Of a stretch of DNA of 50,998 nucleotides, positions 43,586 to 50,998 are shown in pieces. Location of the stretch: positions 1-50,998 of the forward strand of contig NZ_MCBX01000019.1 in NCBI RefSeq assembly GCF_001723685.1, read 5' to 3'. The notes beneath the pieces were generated by a model. The model had not been told where the DNA came from. It searched no databases and was given only the letters and a program-made list of their open reading frames with translations. The stretch's first letter is position 1. Each line of letters starts with the position of its first letter. The translations under genes were made by a program, and so were the position numbers. This DNA is from Candidatus Marithrix sp. Canyon 246 (GTDB lineage Bacteria; Pseudomonadota; Gammaproteobacteria; Beggiatoales; Beggiatoaceae).

Positions 43586-45760
43586 ATGAGTCGTCAAAAA
43601 AAATCCTCCTCTAAAGCTGATCCACATGCTAAACGCGAAGCTGCAAAGTATGATAACCCTATTCCTAGTCGTGAATTTATCATACAACATATTGAGAAAG
43701 CTGGTAAACCACTAACTTTTGCTCAATTGCTTAATATATTAAAATTAAAAGAAAAACAAGATAAAACCGCTTTAAATCGCCGTTTAAAAGCGATGGTACG
43801 TGATGGTCAATTAACTAATAATGGTCGTAAGGGTTTTGCTTTAATCGACTCAATGCAATTAGTGCGTGGGCGCGTTATTGGTCATCCAGATGGTTATGGC
43901 TTTTTAGTCCCTGAAGATGATAAGGATGATGCTGGTGATTTGTTTTTATCTGAAAAACAAATGCGCTGTTTAATTCACGGTGATCGGGCTTTAGCTAATG
44001 TTATTGGTATTGATAAACGAGGCAGGCGTGAAGGTATTATTATTGAAGTGCTTGAATCTAATACTCAAGAACTTGTGGGTCGTTTTTTTCATAAAAAAGG
44101 GCAAAATGTTGCCTATGTTGAGCCAGAAAATCGCCGTATTTCACATAATATTTTAATTGAAAATACTAAAAAGGCTAAAAATGGTCAAGTTGTAGTTGTA
44201 CGATTAGTATCGCAACCAAAGAAATATGCTCAGCCTAGCGGTGAAGTAATTGAAATTTTAGGAAATAAACATGCGCCGGGTATGGAAATTGATATTGCTA
44301 TTCGTAGCTATGATTTACCTCATCAATGGTCAGCAGATATTGTTAAAGAAGTTAAGAATGTACCGAAAAAAGTCACTGCTAATGGCTTTAAAAATCGTGA
44401 GGATATGTGCAATATTCCTTTTATCACTATTGATGGTGAAGATGCAAGAGATTTTGATGATGCGGTACATTGTGAGCCACGAGGTAAGGGTTGGTTATTA
44501 CGAGTAGCAATTGCTGATGTGTCAGCTTATGTGAAATCGGGAACCGCTATAGATTTAGAGGCGCAAGAGCGAGGAACTTCGGTATATTTTCCTAATAATG
44601 TTATACCGATGTTACCTGAAGCTTTGTCAAATGGTATATGTTCTTTGAAGCCAAAAGTTAATCGTTTAGCTTTGGTGTGTGAATTGGCGATAGATGTTTA
44701 CGGGCGTATTAGGCGTACTCGTTATTTTGAAGCGGTAATAAAATCGGCAGCGCGTTTAACTTATACTGAAGTCGGGCAAGTGTTGGAAGCTAATAAAACA
44801 GATTTTAAACATACACATGTGTTGCCACAAATTGAGAATTTATATAAGTTATATCAGTTATTATTGAAGCGTCGTCAAAAACGAGGGGCAATTGAATTTG
44901 AAAGCAAAGAAGCTCAGTTTATTTTTGATAAAAAACGTAAAATCAAAGAAATAGTTGCTTCTGAACGTAATGATGCACATAAATTAATTGAGGAAATGAT
45001 GTTATGTGCCAATGTAGCGACTGCTGAATGGTTAGCAAAAAACCAAATGCCGCTATTATATAGGATTCACGAGGGTCCAAATGAGGAAAAATTAAGCAAT
45101 TTACATAGTTTTTTAAAGTTATTAGCTTTGAAACTATGGGGTAAAGATAAACCAGAAGCCCGCCATTATTCTAGGTTAATAGAAAAAGTTAAAGACCGTT
45201 CTGATTACGGTTTAATTCAAATGGTATTATTGCGTAGCTTAAAATTAGCTATTTACAGTCCAAAAAATGAGGGACATTTTGGTTTAGCTTATAAAGCTTA
45301 TGCCCATTTCACTTCACCAATACGCCGCTATCCAGATTTATTGGTTCATCGCGCAATCAAGCATTATTTACATAATAGTAAAGAAAAATTTTATACAGAC
45401 AATGAAATGGCAGTGATAGCAGAACATTGTAATAGTACAGAACGTCGCGCTGAAGAAGCGACTCGTGATGTTGTGGGCTGGCTAAAATGTGAATACATGC
45501 AAGATAAAATCGGACAAGAATATTATGGTTTAGTAACGGGTGTTACTGGGTTTGGGCTATTTGTGGAATTGGATGGTTTATTTATTGATGGTTTAATTCA
45601 TGTAAGCTCCTTAAAGGGTGATTATTATAATTATGACCAAGTAGCCCAAAGTTTATCCGGAGAAAGAAGCGGTAAAACATATAGACTTTTGGATAAATTA
45701 CATGTTCGAGTGGTTAGAGTCGATTTAGATGATAAAAAGATAGATTTTGAATTAGTTTAG
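43586..45760 (+). CDS. rnr: Ribonuclease R
   Basis: Processive 3'-5' exoribonuclease for structured RNA. The start ATG 43586 gives MSRQKKSSSKADPH; a longer frame from 43523 reads a GC-rich leader unlike the family. The 724 residues show an N-terminal HTH-like region, cold-shock domains, the RNB catalytic motif DGEDARDFDDAV, YAHFTSPIRRYPDLLVHRAI and a C-terminal S1 domain. It ends at KIDFELV and lacks the lysine-rich tail of E. coli RNase R. A 33-bp palindrome follows 12 nt after the stop. Confidence 0.95.
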   Translation: MSRQKKSSSKADPHAKREAAKYDNPIPSREFIIQHIEKAGKPLTFAQLLNILKLKEKQDKTALNRRLKAMVRDGQLTNNGRKGFALIDSMQLVRGRVIGHPDGYGFLVPEDDKDDAGDLFLSEKQMRCLIHGDRALANVIGIDKRGRREGIIIEVLESNTQELVGRFFHKKGQNVAYVEPENRRISHNILIENTKKAKNGQVVVVRLVSQPKKYAQPSGEVIEILGNKHAPGMEIDIAIRSYDLPHQWSADIVKEVKNVPKKVTANGFKNREDMCNIPFITIDGEDARDFDDAVHCEPRGKGWLLRVAIADVSAYVKSGTAIDLEAQERGTSVYFPNNVIPMLPEALSNGICSLKPKVNRLALVCELAIDVYGRIRRTRYFEAVIKSAARLTYTEVGQVLEANKTDFKHTHVLPQIENLYKLYQLLLKRRQKRGAIEFESKEAQFIFDKKRKIKEIVASERNDAHKLIEEMMLCANVATAEWLAKNQMPLLYRIHEGPNEEKLSNLHSFLKLLALKLWGKDKPEARHYSRLIEKVKDRSDYGLIQMVLLRSLKLAIYSPKNEGHFGLAYKAYAHFTSPIRRYPDLLVHRAIKHYLHNSKEKFYTDNEMAVIAEHCNSTERRAEEATRDVVGWLKCEYMQDKIGQEYYGLVTGVTGFGLFVELDGLFIDGLIHVSSLKGDYYNYDQVAQSLSGERSGKTYRLLDKLHVRVVRVDLDDKKIDFELV

Positions 45761-45771
45761 TTGTTATAAAT

Positions 45772-45804
45772 AAACCTGACAGGTTTTTAAAACCTGTCAG
45801 GTTT
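45772..45804. repeat. 33-bp palindrome (AAACCTGACAGG family), copy 3; possible terminator
   Basis: Identical to copies at 13316 and 28968. It lies between the converging rnr and small-ORF genes, where it could serve as a bidirectional terminator. Confidence 0.9.
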
Positions 45805-45810
45805 GAGATT

Positions 45811-45993
45811 TCATTGTTTTTCTTCTTGTGTTAATTCATGTTTAATTTCTTCCAAACTAAACATTTTTTTTGTCTGTTTTTTAACTTGTTTAACATGCAG
45901 ATAATCTAGGTAATCTTCCAACTTTGATGTGTCAGACAACAAGGCTTTAAGTTCCAAATATTCTTGACACTGTAGTTGATAATTCTTGCTCAA
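45811..45993 (-). CDS. Small protein of unknown function
   Basis: 60 residues, starting at TTG (45993) with a good ribosome site: GAGGAAA just upstream, overlapping the stop of the Gx-family gene. It is highly charged and mostly helical, with Q/K/E-rich ends (KQTKKMFSLEEIKHEL). It shows no signal or membrane segment and no family I recognise. The close spacing (7 nt) indicates translation coupled to the membrane protein upstream. Confidence 0.55.
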   Translation of the reverse strand: MSKNYQLQCQEYLELKALLSDTSKLEDYLDYLHVKQVKKQTKKMFSLEEIKHELTQEEKQ

Positions 45994-46000
45994 AATTTCC

Positions 46001-46513
46001 TCAATCTGTATATAGCGTTAGTTTATTCATAATCGCCGTCACTATCATGGCGTTCAAAATACCAAATAAAAACGCTGTTGTCATTAGAATTGGCAACAAG
46101 TAGAATAAGCCTTCGTGTTGAATGAATAGGTAGTAAGCTACTAAAAATTGGCTCATGGTATGTGCCATCGCGGCTGCTATACTATAGCCATATGCTGTAA
46201 ATGTTTTTTTGGGTAATAGGCTTAGTAAGCCTAAGATTGTTATGCTTGCTAATGCGCCGCTTAGGCTTAGTATAAAAGTTGGTGATAAAAAGGTTCCAAT
46301 TAATAAGCTTGCTGCTAAAACACGTAGTAAATTCACCCAAGCCGCTATTCGCCAACCATATTTCATTAATACTATAATGGTAATGACATTGGCTAAGCCC
46401 GGCTTGACTCCGGGTATTAGGCTGGGTAATGCGCTTTCTGTGATATGGATTGTAATTGCTAAGGCGGCAAACCAAGCTATTAAGTGATCTTCACGAGTGG
46501 TTTCTATTTTCAT
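46001..46513 (-). CDS. Gx transporter family / heptaprenyl diphosphate synthase component I-like membrane protein
   Basis: 170 residues with five or six hydrophobic helices. The hallmark is ESALPSLIPGVKPGLANVI near the N-terminus, the conserved Gx/Hpre_diP_synt_I motif. The annotated link to prenyl diphosphate synthesis is weak: the fold resembles ECF-type substrate components. In other proteobacteria it sits beside NusG-II and FMN-binding genes, which are absent here. Confidence 0.85.
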   Translation of the reverse strand: MKIETTREDHLIAWFAALAITIHITESALPSLIPGVKPGLANVITIIVLMKYGWRIAAWVNLLRVLAASLLIGTFLSPTFILSLSGALASITILGLLSLLPKKTFTAYGYSIAAAMAHTMSQFLVAYYLFIQHEGLFYLLPILMTTAFLFGILNAMIVTAIMNKLTLYTD

Positions 46514-46597
46514 TTATAATTTCAGCTTTTACAATTAAAGGACCATTCTAGCCTCATTAGCATCATCAATTTCAAATTTGCCGTGGTGAAAATATTT

Positions 46598-48028
46598 TTA
46601 ATTTTCTTCCAAAGCTCGAACTTCAATCGTAACAGTTCCAATATCCCACTTATTACCATCCCGTAAAACTTGTTTTTTTCCAGTGGCATTATTATAAAAA
46701 CTAATTTCACCACCAACAAATGTAATTGTTCCCATTTCATCAGGAAAACCTTGGCTTTTTGGCAAATAAATATGAGCTTTATTGGAGCTACCAACTAAAA
46801 TAGGCTCATCACCTAAGTTAATGATACTACTATCTTTTGGTCCCCAATGCACTGTTAGCCATGCCTTCTTCACATATTCAGTAATACCAACCATTACCCC
46901 AATAGCAAAGCCCAAAATAATAGCACCTAACAATCTAGCAGGAATATCTGCAAATATATAAGCCGCTGATAAAAAACCGCTTGCAGCAATTGCACCACCA
47001 ATTCCGCCACTTATCATAACCGGAATCGCTTTTAAATTCGGAATAAAAAATGCCACCCCTCTACCTAACAAAACACCTAAAATTGACCACGCGATAATGC
47101 GACTAAATATATCTAAATTAGGATTTTCTGGTACTAATCCATACAATAACTGCCCTAATCCACCTGCAATTAAACCAATTATGATACAACTAACAACAGC
47201 GATAAGCCCCTCAGAAACAGTTAAATAGCGTCGTCGTAAATATAGATTTTGACTGATTATTAATGCTAAAGCGATTCCTAAAGCCAATAATATTGTCCAA
47301 CTACCTATACGTAATGACGTATATATTAAAGATGTCTCAGTAACAGCAACTGGGCTAGAACTGATAATATTACGTTCATAAATTGCCTTTTCAGCTAACT
47401 TAAAAGCTGAATCAAAATTACCTAAACTGGTTGAAAAAACTAACAAAGGATCAACGGTTATTTTATTTAATAACAATATATCTGCATCATCAGTAGCTAC
47501 TGCAACAATATTTATATTAGCCTTTCTGACTAATTCAGCCGCTACTTTACTCGCCTCTTCTTCATTAGGTTTACCATCAGTGAATATTAAAATACTATGT
47601 TGTTCAGAAATAGAAGAAAATTTCGAGATTGCTAATTGCAAAGCATGAGCCATTGGTGTACCACCACCAGATTTTAAATTATTAATTTTTTCTTCCATAC
47701 TGATTAAATCAGTATTAAAATCAGCAATTTCAGTCGCTACATTACCAAAGCTAATAACACCAAGCTTATTAAAATTATTTTGACGACGTTTAATAAATTC
47801 TATTGCTGCTAATTTAACTTCCTGTAACTTTTTACCCTCCATACTGCCCGAACAATCAATTAATAAAATAACATCATGAGAAACAGGTGGAAGAGCTGGA
47901 GCTTGTGTAACATTAAGTAAAGCTTCACCGACAATTGCACCAAGCAAACATCCAACAGCGGCAAAGCCTCCAAATAATAAAGGTTTTGGTAAAGAAATCA
48001 TATTAAAAATATTTATCCTTCCATTCAT
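46598..48028 (-). CDS. vWA-domain membrane protein with C-terminal FHA-like region
   Basis: 476 residues from the ATG at 48028 (GGAG five nt before; alternatives at 48055 and 48001). A transmembrane helix near 15-35 is followed by a von Willebrand A domain with a complete MIDAS: Asp58, Ser60, Ser62 (DCSGS), Thr in GGGTPMAHAL, Asp in FTDGKPNEE. Four or more helices follow (about 240-390), then a soluble beta-rich end (DEPILVGSSNKAHIYLP) that resembles an FHA domain. It forms a three-gene unit with the kinase and PP2C genes upstream. The kinase stop falls inside its 5' end. Confidence 0.85.
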   Translation of the reverse strand: MNGRINIFNMISLPKPLLFGGFAAVGCLLGAIVGEALLNVTQAPALPPVSHDVILLIDCSGSMEGKKLQEVKLAAIEFIKRRQNNFNKLGVISFGNVATEIADFNTDLISMEEKINNLKSGGGTPMAHALQLAISKFSSISEQHSILIFTDGKPNEEEASKVAAELVRKANINIVAVATDDADILLLNKITVDPLLVFSTSLGNFDSAFKLAEKAIYERNIISSSPVAVTETSLIYTSLRIGSWTILLALGIALALIISQNLYLRRRYLTVSEGLIAVVSCIIIGLIAGGLGQLLYGLVPENPNLDIFSRIIAWSILGVLLGRGVAFFIPNLKAIPVMISGGIGGAIAASGFLSAAYIFADIPARLLGAIILGFAIGVMVGITEYVKKAWLTVHWGPKDSSIINLGDEPILVGSSNKAHIYLPKSQGFPDEMGTITFVGGEISFYNNATGKKQVLRDGNKWDIGTVTIEVRALEEN

Positions 48029-49406
48029 CATAACTCCAATGATTTTTAATAGCATTTATAAAAAATTTCGGCATATCAAATAAATTATTTTCCCATAGAA
48101 TTACATTAGAAATTGTAAATATATCAACAATTATTCTTATCGGCAACATTGCAAATATAACAAACATAAACAATAACATTGATATAACTAAATCCCTGCT
48201 GGATTTCAAGATCGCAACTATAAAAAATAATAGCCAAGACGCTACTTCTTTAAGCAGATTAATAGCCAATATTAGTGGATATAATAATATTTTTATTAAT
48301 AAAAATTCTAAAATATTTTTTAGCTTATCATGTAAGTAATCTTTAAATTCATTAAGATGTTTTAAAGTCTTACTGTCTTTAATCTTAACTGGTGATTGTT
48401 CTTCAATATCATTACTAATAGGGGTTTGTTTTATTTTTGTTATTTCTTGATATAAACTACGCCCCCATTTCTCTGCACTTGGTCTAGCTGTTGGCAGGTT
48501 ATGACCCTTGATAAATGCTTGGAAAAACAAATCTTTTAACGGTTTAGGCAGACGTTGAAAATTATTATGCAATGGTGGTAATGATTCAAGATATTTTTTT
48601 GATTTAGCGGCATGAGGAAATAAACCAAATTTTATTTTTTCCGCGATAGTATCACAATCTTTATATTTACCTTTATAAGTAGCGGCAAAAGCTGGCAAAC
48701 CAAATAATATCTCATAAAATACAACCGCTAAAGAAAACCTATCCCATGATAATGGAATATAATCTTGTGAAGGATGTAACTGACTACTATGCCCCTCTGG
48801 TGGAATATATTCTGCTGTAACAGCATGTGCTGGATAAGTGACTTTGGAATCATTAGCTATTTGAATTGAATCTAAATCAATGATTGAAATTGTACCTAGA
48901 TCAGTCAACAATATATTTTGTGGCTTCATATCTACTAACATATAATGATTCATTTGATGAATTTTATGTATAGCAATAGCCAAATTAGCACATAATTTCA
49001 ACCTTAAAATTACACCCTGACTAGTTGATAAATTAAACTTATGCCATTTCTCATCTAAATTTTTTTTCATTGTTGGGCGACATATATCATATAAAGAAAT
49101 ACTGCCCTCAAATGCTAAGGGCATAATGAAGCCAACAAATTGATTTTTATCATAAACTAACTCAGTAGGCCAACATATCATATACTTATCACCTATCAAT
49201 TCTGATGGTGAATTTTTAATCATATAAGATAATTTAGGTTCACGTTCTGGATTACGCTGATTAGAATGGAAAATTTTAATACAATAATTCTTATAGAAAG
49301 ATGGCGCGATAATTCTATGAACTTGACCCTCACCACCCGCAACACTCAAAGGTTTATCTTCAACAGTAATCTTTTGATTTTGTGATGTTTTAAAGTATAG
49401 GGCCAT
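48003..49406 (-). CDS. Membrane-anchored Ser/Thr protein kinase-like protein
   Basis: 467 residues. The kinase domain lacks the common HRD form but keeps the core: glycine loop GGEGQVH (24-30), Lys44 in YCIKIF, catalytic Asp159 with Lys161 and Asn164 (VDMKPQNILL), metal Asp177 in IIDLDS, and an APE-like IPPEGH. Several hydrophobic segments at about 370-440 anchor it in the membrane. It resembles YegI-type kinases that occur with vWA and PP2C proteins. Its start overlaps the PP2C gene end by 17 nt. Confidence 0.85.
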   Translation of the reverse strand: MALYFKTSQNQKITVEDKPLSVAGGEGQVHRIIAPSFYKNYCIKIFHSNQRNPEREPKLSYMIKNSPSELIGDKYMICWPTELVYDKNQFVGFIMPLAFEGSISLYDICRPTMKKNLDEKWHKFNLSTSQGVILRLKLCANLAIAIHKIHQMNHYMLVDMKPQNILLTDLGTISIIDLDSIQIANDSKVTYPAHAVTAEYIPPEGHSSQLHPSQDYIPLSWDRFSLAVVFYEILFGLPAFAATYKGKYKDCDTIAEKIKFGLFPHAAKSKKYLESLPPLHNNFQRLPKPLKDLFFQAFIKGHNLPTARPSAEKWGRSLYQEITKIKQTPISNDIEEQSPVKIKDSKTLKHLNEFKDYLHDKLKNILEFLLIKILLYPLILAINLLKEVASWLLFFIVAILKSSRDLVISMLLFMFVIFAMLPIRIIVDIFTISNVILWENNLFDMPKFFINAIKNHWSYDEWKDKYF

Positions 49407-50736
49407 GATAAATGCCTAAGATCATCGTTTTATCATCAGGTTCATTTTTTAATGTGCTATTACCAACTTCAAGAAATTTTTTCCATCTGGCTTGTATTTC
49501 ATGAGCTGGTATTTGATTTTTCTCCATATTGATTAATGTCTCTAAAACTGGTTTAAAAAATTTTGGATAAGGATTATTAGGATCAGACCATTTATTTGTA
49601 GCTGGATTAAACTTACTACATTCAAAAGTAGCCTTTTCACAACCATCTGACATTAAGGTAAACGCAACAATCTTCTCACTAATAATGCGACTTTCTATAA
49701 AATTATTTATATTATCATTCCAAATATCAGAAGTGATAAATACTGTAGAATTAGCTTCTTCACCTTTATAAGGAGTCATCATAGCCTTCCAAACATGCTT
49801 TGAATCACAATAACCCGCTCTACCATCCCCAATATGTGTAATTAAAATACCCAGCGGTGAATATATAACAACAATAACAGTACAAGCAAGTGATTTAATT
49901 CTAACACCTCGCCAATCTGCATACTTATCAAGTAATTGCTTAACCTTCCAAAGTTGTTCCTTTGAAAATTGATGCCAATCTAGTTCTAAAGGTAATTGAT
50001 TTTTTTGATACCAATCTGTTTGTTCCATTGCTTCAGCAAATACTTGTGCTGCTTTATGAACAACAAATTTTGATCCATCATGTGAATTTTTTGCAGAACC
50101 AGCCCCATCAGCAACAATAGCAATTCCCCAATCATCATTAAATTTTTGAGAAAAATTACTATCTTGACAAGGTATTCCAGTATCTATATGTGATTTACCA
50201 ATCACTGATTCACCAATGACTAAGCATTGATCATCATAATCATTCAAATCATTATTCCTATTTTTTTTATTTTTACAAGACATTATAATAACAATAAGAC
50301 TAAAAAACATTAACATTATTAATGTGAAATATTGATTAATACTAATAATATTATCATGTAATTTAGCAGTTTGAGTAATTTGTTCAATATTATTTTGATA
50401 TTGTTGCCATTGCTGCTCTCGCCACACCGATGTTTCTTTAACACTCCAAAAATGCCACCAAACAGGCATATAATACCAACCTATAAGAATATCTTTATTG
50501 ATATGATTTTTATGTAAAAGTATTTGTCTTAAATTATGTTTTTCATTTGGATAATACTTAATTAAAAACTTATTAAGTTGCTGAGAAGTTTTAATATAAG
50601 AAGGGAAATCTTGAGAGCGGAATCTAGTATTGATATAAAATTTAGCTATTTCAATATTAATTTGTTGTGACAACTTATCAATAGCATATGAACAATTGCA
50701 TACTACAATTATAAAAATTGTAACAAAGAATTTCAT
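49390..50736 (-). CDS. PP2C-type Ser/Thr phosphatase with N-terminal membrane region
   Basis: 448 residues from ATG 50736. A signal-like helix MKFFVTIFIIVVCNCSYA and a second helix near 155-175 (MLMFFSLIVIIMS) bracket a periplasmic stretch. The cytoplasmic PP2C_2 domain begins at GKSHIDTGIPCQDS, with metal-binding VADGAGSAKNS, HIGDGRAGY and TLMSDG. It acts opposite the kinase in the same operon. An upstream frame (to 50907) is only the translated palindromic repeat. It is the first gene of the phosphatase-kinase-vWA unit. Confidence 0.87.
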   Translation of the reverse strand: MKFFVTIFIIVVCNCSYAIDKLSQQINIEIAKFYINTRFRSQDFPSYIKTSQQLNKFLIKYYPNEKHNLRQILLHKNHINKDILIGWYYMPVWWHFWSVKETSVWREQQWQQYQNNIEQITQTAKLHDNIISINQYFTLIMLMFFSLIVIIMSCKNKKNRNNDLNDYDDQCLVIGESVIGKSHIDTGIPCQDSNFSQKFNDDWGIAIVADGAGSAKNSHDGSKFVVHKAAQVFAEAMEQTDWYQKNQLPLELDWHQFSKEQLWKVKQLLDKYADWRGVRIKSLACTVIVVIYSPLGILITHIGDGRAGYCDSKHVWKAMMTPYKGEEANSTVFITSDIWNDNINNFIESRIISEKIVAFTLMSDGCEKATFECSKFNPATNKWSDPNNPYPKFFKPVLETLINMEKNQIPAHEIQARWKKFLEVGNSTLKNEPDDKTMILGIYHGPIL

Positions 50737-50751
50737 AATAAATGCTATTAC

Positions 50752-50974
50752 GCATCCTCGTTCCTGTGTTCCAGCGCACATCCTGATACACAAATAGTTA
50801 AACATTTGATTTATTTTTTCCTTTTGTAATTTTTGGTAGGGTGGGTAGAGCGATAGCGAAACCCACCATTTGACATGATCGGTGGGTTTCGCTATCGCTC
50901 TACCCACCCTACAAAACTACCCACCCTACAAAACTTGTGTATAAAGGAGTGCGCCCTCGGGTGGGAACGAGGGG
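50752..50974. repeat. Second GC-rich repeat type bracketing the palindrome
   Basis: gcatcctcgttcctgtgttccagcgcac (50753-50780; key parts CCTCGTTCC and GCGCAC) faces gtgcgccctcgggtgggaac and gaggggg (50949-50974) in inverted orientation. The TGTAGGGTGGG element sits between the two arms. Confidence 0.6.
50836..50912. repeat. GC-rich palindromic element (TGTAGGGTGGG family), copy 3
   Basis: GTAGGGTGGGTAGAGCGATAG and complement CTATCGCTCTACCCACCCTAC, with inner GCGAAACCCACC arms. A further half-arm CTACCCACCCTACA follows at 50917-50930, suggesting nested or partial second insertion. It lies upstream of the PP2C gene. Confidence 0.9.
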
Positions 50975-50998
50975 GGATAAATTAGGTTGGAAAACCTT

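Noticed and set aside
1-50998. tRNA and rRNA genes
   Set aside because: No T-arm consensus with matching acceptor stems or rRNA motif was found on either strand by eye.

Overview
Organism and base composition. The window is AT-rich, with GC near one third by eye. Gene content is gammaproteobacterial: holB, a PilT-type ATPase, feoAABC, rnr and an anaerobic-type corrin ring operon. GC-rich palindromes with TGTAGG...CCTACA edges, many partial gene duplicates and many solitary AAA or nuclease-like genes recall large colourless sulfur bacteria (Beggiatoa/Thiomargarita relatives). That placement is an inference from style, not a measured match.

Layout. 1-8.5 kb: a giant TPR protein, a Cache-PAS hybrid histidine kinase and holB on the plus strand. 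8.5-14.1 kb, minus strand: a DUF3426 protein, a large Xaa-Pro aminopeptidase carrying an in-frame palindrome, an HpaI-like restriction-modification pair, sdhB and a periplasmic alpha carbonic anhydrase. 14.2-18.7 kb: a DUF4143 ATPase, an AAA ATPase with a nuclease-like C-terminus, a shortened pilT, and an MNT/HEPN pair whose HEPN gene is broken. 18.7-22.2 kb: a Crp-like regulator followed by feoA-feoA-feoB-feoC. 22.3-25.2 kb: a second copy of the AAA/nuclease gene, a chimeric gene relic and an AlbA_2 ATPase. 25.3-36.1 kb: a corrin operon (cbiM, cbiG, cobE, cobJ, cbiA, cobM, cbiX, cobH, cbiD, cobL, cobI) that takes sirohydrochlorin towards cobyrinic acid a,c-diamide. It is interrupted by a PD-(D/E)XK-like gene between cobM and cbiX. 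36.2-39.3 kb: an ATPase + DUF4435 pair resembling PARIS defence, a decayed cobI copy, and mazE with a frameshifted mazF. 39.5-46.5 kb: a fibrinogen-like surface protein with a stop in its signal peptide, a carotenoid-desaturase-like/ferredoxin-reductase fusion, rnr, a small ORF and a Gx-family membrane protein. 46.6-50.7 kb: a vWA / protein kinase / PP2C triad.

How it fits together. The housekeeping parts are iron uptake, B12 synthesis and RNA decay. Accessory genes (restriction, ATPases, nucleases, toxin-antitoxin) are wedged between them. The most unusual pattern is repeated three times: an accessory gene or pair lies between an intact or near-intact host gene and a decayed partial copy of that same gene (pilT, the cobM-cbiX junction, cobI). 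In addition, two unrelated palindromic element families have landed inside reading frames of metabolic enzymes without breaking them. Both toxin genes of the two toxin-antitoxin pairs are damaged while their antitoxins are intact.
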